Shown: positions 18,491-27,094 of the stretch, in pieces
Position numbering within the stretch: the stretch's first letter is position 1
Layout: each line of letters starts with the position of its first letter
Made by a program: the position numbers and the translations under genes
From: Brevibacillus porteri
Lineage (GTDB): Bacteria; Bacillota; Bacilli; Brevibacillales; Brevibacillaceae
Direction: 5' to 3'
Length of the DNA stretch: 64,000 bases
Assembly (NCBI RefSeq): GCF_003013475.1
Contig: NZ_PXZO01000053.1
Coordinates: 62,001-126,000 of the forward strand
The notes under the pieces: model-generated
The model's database searches: none
What the model was told of the DNA's origin: nothing
What the model saw: only the letters and a program-made list of their open reading frames with translations

Positions 18491-19467
18491 ACTTTGAACT
18501 TTACTGGGGCGTCCGAGACAAGAGAACCATTCAGTCATATGAGCAAAATTTGTTAGGTGTTCGTCAAGTGATCCCCGCACTTTTGGAGCTGTTTGCCAAG
18601 TATGAAATGCACGTCACCTGGGCTACTGTCGGTTTTTTGTTTTGCGAGTCGCGCAAGGAGCTAGCAGGTGTCATCCCACGGCATCTCCCGACGTATTCCG
18701 ATGATAAGCTGTCACCCTATCCCTATTTGGACACAGATGCGATCGGTGAGCATGAGCAGGTCGATCCGTATCACTTTGCTCCTTCCTTGATCAAGCTGAT
18801 TTCCTCTTACCCGCATCAATTCATCGGAAGCCACACCCTTTCCCACTATTATTGTCTAGAGCCGGGACAGACTCCCGCAGCTTTTGCTGCTGACCTGGAT
18901 TCTTTTCAGAGAGTGACTCGCAAAAAAGGGTACTCATCTTCCAGCATCGTTTTTCCGCGGAATCAGGTGCAGCCTGCCTATTTATCTTTGTGCAAGAAAA
19001 AGGGGTTCCGTTCCTATCGCGGCAATGAGCAGTCTTGGATGTATCACACAAGAGGGGCTGCCGAAGAGACATTGTTCAAACGAGCCATGCGACTGATGGA
19101 TGCGTATGTAAATCTCTCCGGTCATAACAACTATGAATCATTGCGGCGTAGTCCAGAGGGAATGGTCGATGTTCCATCCAGCCGGTTTTTGCGTCCTTAT
19201 TCTCCTCGCCTACAGAGGTTGGAAAAATGGCGCATGAAGAGAATCAAATGCGACCTGACTCATACGGCGGAGCACAAGCGCTTGTATCATCTGTGGTGGC
19301 ATCCGGAGAACTTTGGGAGTCATATCGAAGAGAATCTGTCCTTTTTGGAGGAAATCCTCCAGCATTACGCCATGTTGCGCGAGAGGTACGGCATGCAGAG
19401 CCTCAGCATGGAGGAAGCGGCAGCGAAGTGGAATCAACAGGAGGTGCGGCATGAAGTCCTTGTTTGA
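18457..19467 (+). CDS. Polysaccharide deacetylase family protein
   Basis: A 336-residue NodB-fold protein. The first catalytic motif reads SLDFELYWG, a D-x-E variant of the usual TFDDG, and the metal-binding histidines are in SHTLSHYYC. There is no signal peptide or membrane helix, so it would act in the cytoplasm on lipid-linked or nucleotide sugars unless exported another way. It may remove acetyl groups from HexNAc residues of the repeat unit. The start TTG follows AAAGGAGG at 12 or more bases and overlaps the glycosyltransferase gene by 34 bases. Confidence 0.82.
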   Translation: MDKTGAFVISLDFELYWGVRDKRTIQSYEQNLLGVRQVIPALLELFAKYEMHVTWATVGFLFCESRKELAGVIPRHLPTYSDDKLSPYPYLDTDAIGEHEQVDPYHFAPSLIKLISSYPHQFIGSHTLSHYYCLEPGQTPAAFAADLDSFQRVTRKKGYSSSSIVFPRNQVQPAYLSLCKKKGFRSYRGNEQSWMYHTRGAAEETLFKRAMRLMDAYVNLSGHNNYESLRRSPEGMVDVPSSRFLRPYSPRLQRLEKWRMKRIKCDLTHTAEHKRLYHLWWHPENFGSHIEENLSFLEEILQHYAMLRERYGMQSLSMEEAAAKWNQQEVRHEVLV

Positions 19468-20098
19468 TCGTTGCGTTTCCTTCCTGATGCTCGTCATTCT
19501 GTCCCCCTTGATTTTGCTAGTGAGTCTGCTCATCCGCTGGAAGCTGGGCTCTCCGGTTTTGTTTGTACAAGAGCGACCGGGTTTGCACGGAAAACCATTT
19601 TTCATCTATAAATTTCGCACGATGACCAATGAACGCGATGAGAGTGGAGAGCTTCTCTCTGACGAGCAGCGACTGGGATCATTCGGAACGCTTCTGCGCA
19701 AGTATAGCTTGGATGAACTGCCGCAAATATGGAATGTGCTTCGTGGTGAAATGAGCCTCGTAGGACCGAGACCGCTACTGATGGAGTACCTGCCCCTGTA
19801 CACGCCACGGCAGTTGAAGCGACACGACGTAAAGCCGGGGATTACAGGCTGGGCGCAGGTCAATGGGAGAAATGCGATTGACTGGGAGCAAAAGTTCGAG
19901 CTGGACGTCTGGTATGTAGAAAATGGCAGCTTTTTTCTGGATATGCGGATCATCGGTCTGACGATCAAGCGCGTTTTTCAATCGACAGGCATAAATCAGC
20001 AGGGCAGCGTCACGGTAGAAGACTTCAGAGGGAGTGAAAACACAGAGCGCGCTGGGAGGGAAGCATGTGAGCCTGATCGTACTTTCGGAACTGGATGA
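19451..20098 (+). CDS. Priming sugar-phosphate transferase (undecaprenyl-phosphate sugar transferase)
   Basis: A 215-residue monotopic phosphoglycosyl transferase with one N-terminal membrane helix and the catalytic domain only, as in PglC and EpsL. It carries KFRTM, RKYSLDELPQ, GPRPLL and KPGITGWAQVNGRN. It loads the first sugar phosphate on undecaprenyl phosphate, starting the EPS unit. AGGAGGTG lies just upstream of the ATG, and it overlaps the deacetylase gene by 17 bases. Confidence 0.9.
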   Translation: MKSLFDRCVSFLMLVILSPLILLVSLLIRWKLGSPVLFVQERPGLHGKPFFIYKFRTMTNERDESGELLSDEQRLGSFGTLLRKYSLDELPQIWNVLRGEMSLVGPRPLLMEYLPLYTPRQLKRHDVKPGITGWAQVNGRNAIDWEQKFELDVWYVENGSFFLDMRIIGLTIKRVFQSTGINQQGSVTVEDFRGSENTERAGREACEPDRTFGTG

Positions 20099-21098
20099 TT
20101 GGACCGAATATTTGCAACGGTTTTTAAAATTAGATGTGTCCTACACGAAAGAATACGTACAGCTGTACGCCAAAATGGAGCAGGGCACGCCAGAAGCTGT
20201 TTTTTTCAAGAGTGGGGAGAACGAGGTTTTCTACCCGTATTTGGTCAGACGTCTGGATGAGTGGATTCCTGGCTATGCCGATTTGGTTTCGATTGGATAC
20301 GGAGGGCCATTCGTCGTGGGGGGACAGACGGCTGCTCGATTGTTCCAGGAGCAATTCCATGTCTACTGTCGGTACAAAAACTACCTGACGGAAACGGTTC
20401 GCTTTCATCCGTTGCTGGGGAATGCGGAGCTGTTCGTGGGTCAAATGCGACTGGATCTGGTGAGAATGGTAACGGCAGTCGATTTGCGCCCCACACTTGC
20501 ATACATTCGTGCCCACTATACGCAAAACGTGGGACGAAATATGAGGAAGGCCGCAGCAAACGACGTCCGGGTTACATTGGGCGGAACTGATTGGCTTCCT
20601 TCTTTTATCCAGTTGCATCGGGAGACGATGGACCGCAACCAAGCCGCGGCGATCTACTACTATGCTCCAGAATTTTTTTTAGGACTCATGAAAAAAACAG
20701 CACTGTGCAATCCGCGGCTTCTGCTTGCCATGCATGAGGATCGGCCGGTGGCGGGAGTGCTTTTGCACAGTGGAAATCAATTCGCCCATTATCAGCTAGG
20801 GGCATCACATACGGAAGACATGGCGCTTGGCGTCAACCACCTCCTCTTCGACGCCATGATCCAGCAGGCAAAGCTGGATGGAGCGGAGCTGCTTCTCCTT
20901 GGAGGAGGGAATCTGGACGGAGATGGCTTGTTCCGTTTCAAGTCCTCGTTTGCAAATGGCAATCATTTTGCTTACTGGATGGGCAAGAAAGTTCACGATG
21001 AGGAAGTGTATTTGGCTTTGTGCCAAAAACTACAGGTCGATCAGGCTGGCGAGCAAGATTTTTTTCCTGCCTATCGCAATGGGGGGACGTCGAAATGA
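20067..21098 (+). CDS. FemAB/GNAT-like transferase
   Basis: A 343-residue protein with the double GNAT-like fold of the FemAB/Acetyltransf_6 family. Diagnostic stretches are YGGPFV near residue 75, NVGRNMRKA in the middle, and LGGG near residue 282 followed by FKSSFA. Family members in EPS loci transfer acyl or aminoacyl groups to amino sugars. No signal peptide is present, so it acts inside the cell. The GTG at 20067 follows GGGAGGG by 6 bases, and a GTG at 20034 is less well placed. It overlaps both neighbours. Confidence 0.78.
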   Translation: MSLIVLSELDDWTEYLQRFLKLDVSYTKEYVQLYAKMEQGTPEAVFFKSGENEVFYPYLVRRLDEWIPGYADLVSIGYGGPFVVGGQTAARLFQEQFHVYCRYKNYLTETVRFHPLLGNAELFVGQMRLDLVRMVTAVDLRPTLAYIRAHYTQNVGRNMRKAAANDVRVTLGGTDWLPSFIQLHRETMDRNQAAAIYYYAPEFFLGLMKKTALCNPRLLLAMHEDRPVAGVLLHSGNQFAHYQLGASHTEDMALGVNHLLFDAMIQQAKLDGAELLLLGGGNLDGDGLFRFKSSFANGNHFAYWMGKKVHDEEVYLALCQKLQVDQAGEQDFFPAYRNGGTSK

Positions 21099-22267
21099 GT
21101 GTGCAGCAGCGGATCTTTTTATCACCGCCACATATGGGGGAGGACGAGCGGGACTTGGTGGCAGACGCCTTTGCCTCCAATTGGATCGCGCCGTTGGGGG
21201 AACACGTCGATGCTTTTGAGAGAGAGATTGCCCAGTATGTGGGCGTAAAAGCTGCATTGGCTGTTTCCTCTGGTACGTCTGCTATCCATCTCGGGCTTAG
21301 GCTAGCAGGCGTCGCTCCGGGTGATACGGTGTTCTGCTCCAGTCTCACCTTCGTTGCCAGTGCCAATCCGATTCTGTACCAGGGAGCAACTCCGGTATTC
21401 ATTGATTCCGAGGAAGAGTCTTGGAATATGTCACCGCTGGCATTAGAGAGAGCCCTGCGGGAAGCGGCAGCAGCGGACAAGTTGCCCAAGGCGGTGGTCG
21501 TCGTTAATTTATATGGGCAGAGCGCGGAAATGGGTCAGCTGATTGCGCTTTGTGAGCAGTATGGAGTGTACGTGGTGGAAGATGCCGCAGAATCGTTAGG
21601 GGCTGTATACAAAGGGAGAATGAGCGGTGCCTTTGGTCATGTTGGGACTTTTTCATTTAATGGCAATAAAATTATGACGACTTCAGGTGGTGGAATGCTC
21701 GTCTCCGATGACGTTGAGGCGATCGAAAAGGCGCGCTTCTGGTCGACGCAGGCGAAGGAGCCAGCCAGGCATTACCAGCATGAAGAGATGGGCTACAACT
21801 ATCGGTTGAGCAACGTATTGGCGGCAATTGGCCGAGGGCAGCTGCACGTTTTGGAGGAGCGAATCGAGGCAAGGCGAGGGATTTACAAGCGTTATGAACA
21901 AGCTCTCGGACAATTGCCTGGTATTTCGTTCATGCCAGAGCCGGCGACAGGGCGATCCACACGATGGCTGACGGTGATGACACTGAATCCAGCGGACACA
22001 ACCCTCTCTGCTGCACAACTGATCGATGCACTGGGCAAAGCAAATATTGAAGCCCGTCCCGTGTGGAAGCCGATGCATCTGCAACCGTTGTTCGCGCAGT
22101 GCCAATACTATCCGCATCAACCTGATGAGAGTGTATCAGATCGGCTATTTGCCCAAGGTGTTTGCTTGCCGTCCGGTTCCAGCTTGACCGCTGAACAGCA
22201 GGAGCGAGTCATTGGTGTTATCACGAATTGCCTCCTGAACCAGGAGCAGGGGGTGCGCCATGTATAG
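21095..22267 (+). CDS. DegT/DnrJ/EryC1/StrS sugar aminotransferase
   Basis: A 390-residue PLP enzyme that would add an amino group to a keto-sugar nucleotide, most likely the 4-keto product of the dehydratase at 8769. The PLP lysine is about K192 in FNGNKIMTTSGGG; other family marks are SGTSAIHLGL and EDAAESLGA. It resembles EpsN and PglE, makers of UDP-4-amino-4,6-dideoxy-GlcNAc. It overlaps the FemAB-like gene as ATGA with a GGGGGGA binding site. Confidence 0.88.
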   Translation: MSVQQRIFLSPPHMGEDERDLVADAFASNWIAPLGEHVDAFEREIAQYVGVKAALAVSSGTSAIHLGLRLAGVAPGDTVFCSSLTFVASANPILYQGATPVFIDSEEESWNMSPLALERALREAAAADKLPKAVVVVNLYGQSAEMGQLIALCEQYGVYVVEDAAESLGAVYKGRMSGAFGHVGTFSFNGNKIMTTSGGGMLVSDDVEAIEKARFWSTQAKEPARHYQHEEMGYNYRLSNVLAAIGRGQLHVLEERIEARRGIYKRYEQALGQLPGISFMPEPATGRSTRWLTVMTLNPADTTLSAAQLIDALGKANIEARPVWKPMHLQPLFAQCQYYPHQPDESVSDRLFAQGVCLPSGSSLTAEQQERVIGVITNCLLNQEQGVRHV

Positions 22268-23531
22268 TTATGAGCAGATAGAAAAATGGCGTAGTCTGTG
22301 CTCGTCTTCTTTTTATGTACTGGACACAGTGAAGCTCTCCGAGAACTATCGTCGTTTCCAACGGGCTTTTACTCGACGCTATGAGCATGTGGTCGTCGCG
22401 TATTCGTATAAGACCAATTATTTGCCGTTTTTATGCCAAAAGCTGCATCAGTTAGGGGCGCATGCAGAAGTCGTTTCTCGACTGGAGTACGAATTGGCAC
22501 TGAAGCTCGGCGTCGATCCTGCGTCCATCATTTTTAACGGCCCGCTCAAAACGGAAGAGGACATTCACCTTGCCCTGGAGCAGGGGAGCCTGATCAATCT
22601 GGATTCCTTTTCGGAAATTCCGTGGGTGGTGGCCTACGCCAAGCGGTATCCCGAGAAGACGTTTCGGATTGGGCTACGGATTAATGTGGATTTGGCCAGG
22701 GGTGGAGTGAGTCCTCTGCAAAATGGGTACGAGGTCAGCCGATTTGGTTTTTGCGTCGAAAACGGCAATTTGGAAAAAGCCCTGAGCCATTTGGCTGTCG
22801 CCCCGAATGTGCATGTAGTCGGGTTGCATGGACACTTTTCCACCAATCGCAGTGTCGGTGTGTATCGCCAAATTGCGCGCCATCTATGCCGTGTGGGGAA
22901 GCAGCTTCTGGGCGAACGGCTTGCTTTTATCGATATGGGAGGCGGATTCTATGGCGAGCTCCCGACCTCGTTCGGGATGACGGCTGCACCAACCTTTGAG
23001 GAGTACGCCGAAGCGATTACGTCAGTTATGAAGGAGGAGCTGGCAGAGCTGGTTCATGCGCCGTTGCTAATTCTGGAGCCAGGTATTTCACTCGTGGCAG
23101 ATGCCCTTGATTTCGTGTGCCAAGTCATCGATGTAAAAGAAAACAGAGGAGAGCGGTTTGTTCTCGTGGATGGAAGCATTCACAATGTCAAGCCGACGAT
23201 GCACGCGCACCTCTTGCCAGCCAGACTTGTGTGCAACCGCAAGTCAGTTCCCGAAGCGAGCTATCATGTTGTCGGGTATACGTGCATGGAAAAAGATTAT
23301 TTGCTTCAAGGCTACACGGGGCCTCTGCCTGATATCGGGGATTATTTTGTCTTCGGACACGTAGGGGCGTATACGCTTGTCTTTAATCCGCCTTTTATTC
23401 GGGAGAGGCCGCCGGTTCTCGCCATCGACGGAAAAGAAGCGATCATTGTCAGAGGAAAAGAGACTCTCCAACAATTCATTCCCGAATCGGTTTATCGTTT
23501 TCACGTTGACAAGCAGGGGGTCGTGAACTGA
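22260..23531 (+). CDS. PLP-dependent amino-acid decarboxylase (ornithine/diaminopimelate decarboxylase fold)
   Basis: A 423-residue fold-type III PLP enzyme. The cofactor lysine is K51 in YSYKTNY; HGHFSTN, the phosphate-binding DMGGGFYG and the EPGISLVAD loop follow the family pattern. It would remove the alpha-carboxyl from a basic or acidic amino acid, giving an amine. Its place between an aminotransferase and an ATP-grasp ligase suggests the amine is used locally, for example as an amide on a uronic acid. The substrate cannot be told from the sequence. It overlaps the aminotransferase gene by 8 bases. Confidence 0.83.
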   Translation: MYSYEQIEKWRSLCSSSFYVLDTVKLSENYRRFQRAFTRRYEHVVVAYSYKTNYLPFLCQKLHQLGAHAEVVSRLEYELALKLGVDPASIIFNGPLKTEEDIHLALEQGSLINLDSFSEIPWVVAYAKRYPEKTFRIGLRINVDLARGGVSPLQNGYEVSRFGFCVENGNLEKALSHLAVAPNVHVVGLHGHFSTNRSVGVYRQIARHLCRVGKQLLGERLAFIDMGGGFYGELPTSFGMTAAPTFEEYAEAITSVMKEELAELVHAPLLILEPGISLVADALDFVCQVIDVKENRGERFVLVDGSIHNVKPTMHAHLLPARLVCNRKSVPEASYHVVGYTCMEKDYLLQGYTGPLPDIGDYFVFGHVGAYTLVFNPPFIRERPPVLAIDGKEAIIVRGKETLQQFIPESVYRFHVDKQGVVN

Positions 23532-24491
23532 ATGAACATACTTGTGACCAGTGTAGGCAGGCGAGTCAAGCTGCTCCACTATTTTGTACGAGAATGGGGT
23601 GACACTGGCAAAATCATCGCAGTCGACTGTGACCCGACGGCCCCCGCCCTGTACGCTGCTCATTATCATGAGCAGGTGCCGCGTATCGATGATCCTGGTT
23701 ATCTCGATGCCCTGCTACAAATTTGCCAACGGTACGAGATCAAGGCAATCCTCTCCTTAATTGACCCTGAGCTGACACTGTTGGCTGCGCAGGCAGATCG
23801 GTTCTACATGCAGGGCATCGAGGTAATCGTGTCCAGCCGGGATGTAATCGAGATATGCTTGGATAAATGGGCAACGTATGAGTTTTTGTCCGCGCATCAG
23901 ATTCCCGCCATTCCCACCTTTACCAAAATGGACGAGGTACAAGCAGCGCTTTTTGCGGGGCAGATTATGTATCCACTGATCGTCAAGCCGCGGTATGGAA
24001 GTGCCAGTTTGGGCATCACACGTGTGGAGAATGATCAAGAATGGTCTGTGCTCATGGAAAAAACGGAGGATGTCGTCATTCAACCGTTCTTACAGGCAGA
24101 GGAGTACGGAGTGGATGGCTATGTGGATCTGATCTCGGGAGAGCTGGTGACACTTTTTACCCGCAAAAAGCTGCGAATGCGGGCAGGGGAGACAGATCGC
24201 TCCCTCGCGGTAAAAGATCCGCGTTTGCTATCACTAGCGAAGGAACTCATTCGTGTCCTAGAGCCGCGTGGGCCAATTGACATCGATTGTTTTTTGGTGG
24301 GAGATCAGTACGTTGTGTCGGAGATCAATCCCCGTTTTGGCGGCGGATATCCGCATGCGCACGAAAGCGGAGTGAACAGCGTGCGTGCGCTTCTCCAAAA
24401 CATAAAGGGTCTGGTGAATGTGCCAAAAGTGGGGGAGTACAAGGAAGGAAGCATCATGATGAAATACGATGAGGTCATGCTGCTGGAATGA
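23532..24491 (+). CDS. ATP-grasp ligase
   Basis: A 319-residue ATP-grasp protein, the last gene of the EPS operon. The N-terminal pre-ATP-grasp domain starts MNILVTSVGRR; the ATP-binding part includes IVKPRYGSASLG and the metal-binding SEINPRFGGGYP. Such enzymes join a carboxylate to an amine or thiol through an acyl-phosphate. With the uronate-forming dehydrogenase and the amine-forming decarboxylase in the same operon, amidation of a uronic acid is a plausible role (inference). It begins directly after the previous stop. Confidence 0.83.
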   Translation: MNILVTSVGRRVKLLHYFVREWGDTGKIIAVDCDPTAPALYAAHYHEQVPRIDDPGYLDALLQICQRYEIKAILSLIDPELTLLAAQADRFYMQGIEVIVSSRDVIEICLDKWATYEFLSAHQIPAIPTFTKMDEVQAALFAGQIMYPLIVKPRYGSASLGITRVENDQEWSVLMEKTEDVVIQPFLQAEEYGVDGYVDLISGELVTLFTRKKLRMRAGETDRSLAVKDPRLLSLAKELIRVLEPRGPIDIDCFLVGDQYVVSEINPRFGGGYPHAHESGVNSVRALLQNIKGLVNVPKVGEYKEGSIMMKYDEVMLLE

Positions 24492-24812
24492 ACGCAACCA
24501 CCGTCATTCATGAGCGGAGCATGGGCAGGAAGCAAAACGAAGTTCCTGCCCTCTCCCTGCATTCCGGCACCAACACTTTATAATACCAGTAACAGTATAT
24601 TTCTCTACTGTGCTACAATCATAGTTGGGCGAGTCGCTCATTCGATTGAAGGTCAGGAGTGTTACTTGGTATGGTTATGATCCAGTTCGTTCGTAATCGG
24701 TAATGTGAGGTACAGATCAACGTAATCCCGCATTTTTTGAAAATGCTTGGGGTTTATTTGACTGTGCCTTTTTTCATTCACCGAAATACGAATGAATGGG
24801 GTGCTTTTTTTG
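24492..24812. other. Intergenic region between EPS operon and rlmA
   Basis: No gene is supported in these 321 bases. They hold the EPS stem-loop at 24523-24551 and a TATAAT at 24579-24584 without a convincing -35. The rest shows nothing recognisable. Confidence 0.6.
24523..24551 (+). terminator. Stem-loop after the EPS operon
   Basis: A perfect 9-bp stem (GGGCAGGAA with TTCCTGCCC) around an 11-base loop lies 32 bases after the last EPS gene. The following bases are C/T mixed, not a clean T run, so termination may be weak. Confidence 0.55.
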
Positions 24813-25670
24813 ATGTCTACAGCTATTTCTCAGCATGTGGAGATTTTTCGTTGTCCAATTTGCCAGGCAGCTATGCGCAACGTACCTGCAACCAGCTTGG
24901 TATGCAACAATCATCATTGCTTTGATTTATCCAAGCACGGCTACGTTCACTTGGCAGCACGAACCTACAAAACAAAGTATGACAAGCAAATGTTCGCAGC
25001 GAGAAGGACGATAATGGAGCAAGGTTTTTTTGATCCATTGTATGACGTGTTAAGCGAAGTCATCCTGCATACGACAGAACCCGAGGAAAGCCAGATGTAT
25101 GGACTGGATGCAGGATGTGGCGAAGGCTATCATCTGTCGCAGGTTCGGCAGCGAGTGATGCAAACGAGCGAAGTCCCCTTTATCGGAGTGGGTGTCGATC
25201 TCGCCAAAGAGGGAGTTATGCTCGCGGCGAAGAGCGATCCAGAAGTAGTTTGGTGCGTTGGCGATTTGACGAAGGCGCCGTTTGCGAACAGACAGTTTCC
25301 GTACATTTTCAATCTGTTATCTCCATCCAATTCGGATGAGTTTCATAGACTCCTGGCTGATGATGGACGGATGATCAAAGTCATTCCCGAGGCCAACTAT
25401 TTGCGAGAACTACGAGAAGTCTTGTATCAAGAGACACCAAAAACAAAATATTCGAATCATCGTACGATCGATCACTTCAAAGCCAGCTTCCAGCTAATCG
25501 GCAAGGAACGGATTCAGTATCAATTCCGACTGGATGAAGGGAGTCTTGCTTCCCTGCTCCAGATGACTCCGTTGGCATGGGGGGCGACACCTGAGCAGTT
25601 AGAACGGGTGTCTGACTTGGCAGGAGTGGACATGACGATAGACTTGGTTGTGTTGATTGGCAGGAAATAA
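24813..25670 (+). CDS. 23S rRNA (guanine-N1)-methyltransferase RlmA family
   Basis: A 285-residue SAM-dependent methyltransferase. The N-terminal zinc finger has C14, C17, C31 and H35, and the SAM motif is GLDAGCGEGYHL near residue 95. NLLSPSN replaces the DPPY-like motif, as is usual in RlmA. In Gram-positive bacteria this family generally methylates G748 (RlmA-II, TlrB), which can affect tylosin binding, whereas RlmA-I methylates G745. ATG 24813 has GGGGTG 9 bases upstream; an ATG at 24792 lacks a site. Confidence 0.87.
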   Translation: MSTAISQHVEIFRCPICQAAMRNVPATSLVCNNHHCFDLSKHGYVHLAARTYKTKYDKQMFAARRTIMEQGFFDPLYDVLSEVILHTTEPEESQMYGLDAGCGEGYHLSQVRQRVMQTSEVPFIGVGVDLAKEGVMLAAKSDPEVVWCVGDLTKAPFANRQFPYIFNLLSPSNSDEFHRLLADDGRMIKVIPEANYLRELREVLYQETPKTKYSNHRTIDHFKASFQLIGKERIQYQFRLDEGSLASLLQMTPLAWGATPEQLERVSDLAGVDMTIDLVVLIGRK

Positions 25671-25675
25671 CGTAG

Positions 25676-25724
25676 CGACTGTCCTGAGCGGGAAAAATCC
25701 GTTCTGGACGGTCGTTTTCTTTTG
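25676..25724 (+). terminator. Terminator after rlmA
   Basis: A 9-bp stem with one G-U pair (25676-25684 with 25706-25714) and an inner short stem is followed by TTTTCTTTT. Confidence 0.75.
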
Positions 25725-25790
25725 TTTGACAGCGTTCCTTCTTTTATCGAAAATAAATGTGAATAGTCAGAAAGGTTTCGGAGGGATAGT

Positions 25791-26293
25791 ATGGGAGCGG
25801 ATCAGGATGAGGCTTCCTTTTTGCGCGTAAAACCTTTTCTTGCGGATATCCAAAAGCATTGCTTGTCCCTCACGCAAAACGACTGGGATGCGCAGGATCT
25901 CCTGCAAGAAACCTTGACGAAGGTGTATCGATCCTTGCAGAAGGCTCCAGGCAGACAACTGACCAAGGCATTTTTGAGGCAAATTGCCACGAATGCTTGG
26001 ATCGATCATTGCCGGAAAGGAAAGGCGAATGAGCACAGGATGAAAGCCCATCCAGCAAAAAGAAAATCGACAAAGCTGGACGTCGTGATTCGTCTGGATT
26101 GGTATCAAAAGAAGGGTTCGAGCAATTTTTGGCTGCTTTTCGTGCGGGGGATGCCTATGCGATTTGTCAAACGTACCTACGCCTCGCAGAGCAGGGCGTG
26201 AGCGTGGAAAAGGTTTCGGTAGCAGGCGATCGCCTTTTCTTTGCTGTTCGTGACCCGGATGGACATTTGCTGCATTTTTTTCAGAAATGGTAG
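25791..26293 (+). pseudogene. Broken ECF-type sigma factor gene
   Basis: The first 83 or so residues (from ATG 25791, with GGAGGGATAGT upstream) match sigma-70 region 2: DAQDLLQETLTKVYRSL and FLRQIATNAWIDHCRK. After about residue 103 the frame gives unrelated sequence and stops at 26201. A second frame at 26099-26293 encodes an organised stretch (FEQFLAAFRAGDAYAICQTY to a stop) that looks like the C-terminal part of the same protein. Region 4, which binds the -35 element, is absent. The simplest reading is an internal deletion with a frameshift. A TTGACA at 25726-25731 may be its old promoter. Confidence 0.6.
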
Positions 26294-26369
26294 AGGAACC
26301 CGTTTCTTTTTGTTGGATTCTTTCGTTCATGAGGGTGAACGTATATTGAAAATAAAGGAGCGAACACAA

Positions 26370-26783
26370 ATGAGTATTCATGTACATAACTTTGCGGTTG
26401 TACAGCTGCCAGTCAAAAACTTGGAGGTATCCATAAAGTGGTATCGGGATGTGCTTGGCATTCCGTTTACTTTCGAATTTTCACCTGGAGACAACGAGGC
26501 TTGGTTGAACGTAGGCGGAGTAGGTCTCGGACTCATCCGTTGTCCGGAAGTTCCGCGTTTGGACTTTACTGATATGGTCGGACAAGCCCAGCCGATCATC
26601 TCTTTGCAGGTAGACCGAATCCATGAGGTTTATGAGGAACTGAAAAGTAAAGGAATCGAAGTAGGTGAAATGACGTATAAGAGAGGCGGGGGCTATAGCT
26701 TTAGATTTCGTGATCCAGATGGGAATTTGAACCACCTATGGGGTGGATGGCCATCTGCTGAAGATGAAGAGAGAAACGCATAG
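26370..26783 (+). CDS. VOC-family (glyoxalase/bleomycin-resistance-like) protein
   Basis: A 137-residue vicinal-oxygen-chelate protein. It has two beta-alpha-beta-beta-beta halves, with AVVQLPVKNLEVSIKWYRDVLGI at the start of the first and the FRFRDPDGNLNHLWGG end strand of the second. Potential metal ligands are H9-region and the glutamate/aspartate of the last strand, but they are not certain. Substrates in this family range from lactoylglutathione to antibiotics, so none is assigned. AAAGGAG lies 10 bases before the ATG. Confidence 0.85.
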   Translation: MSIHVHNFAVVQLPVKNLEVSIKWYRDVLGIPFTFEFSPGDNEAWLNVGGVGLGLIRCPEVPRLDFTDMVGQAQPIISLQVDRIHEVYEELKSKGIEVGEMTYKRGGGYSFRFRDPDGNLNHLWGGWPSAEDEERNA

Positions 26784-26801
26784 AGTCATTCTGTTCGAAA
26801 A

Positions 26802-26835
26802 AGCCACCTGTAAGAGGTAAGCAGGTGGTTATTTC
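26802..26835 (+). terminator. Terminator after the VOC gene
   Basis: An AAGCCACCTG / CAGGTGGTT stem (one G-U pair) with an 11-base loop is followed by ATTTCTAT. Confidence 0.65.
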
Positions 26836-26845
26836 TATATACGGG

Positions 26846-26937
26846 GCTGCAGTGGAGAGAAGAATATTTCCAGTCTACGCTCCGGGCTACGTCCTGCTAG
26901 GAAGTGGAGACTGTCCGCTCCGCAGCGATCCTGCGGT
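26846..26937. repeat. Partial copy of a 210-bp palindromic repeat element
   Basis: These 92 bases match 29201-29283 almost base for base (a few substitutions and a 1-base gap). Similarity then fades except for a short GGAAACGCAA stretch near 26950. The right half and right terminal inverted repeat of the element are missing. The region 26784-27094 otherwise holds only the terminator above. Confidence 0.8.
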
Positions 26938-27094
26938 TCAATTCGGCCGGAAACGCAAGGGAATGTTCGTAACAATTTTTTACGGTCCTTCATTAGCGAA
27001 AAGGTGGTGCTTGCCATTATGCAGAACATATAGAATAACTACAGATATCTATAGATCAATGAAGCACGTAAAGAGGGAAACAGGTGATCACCAA

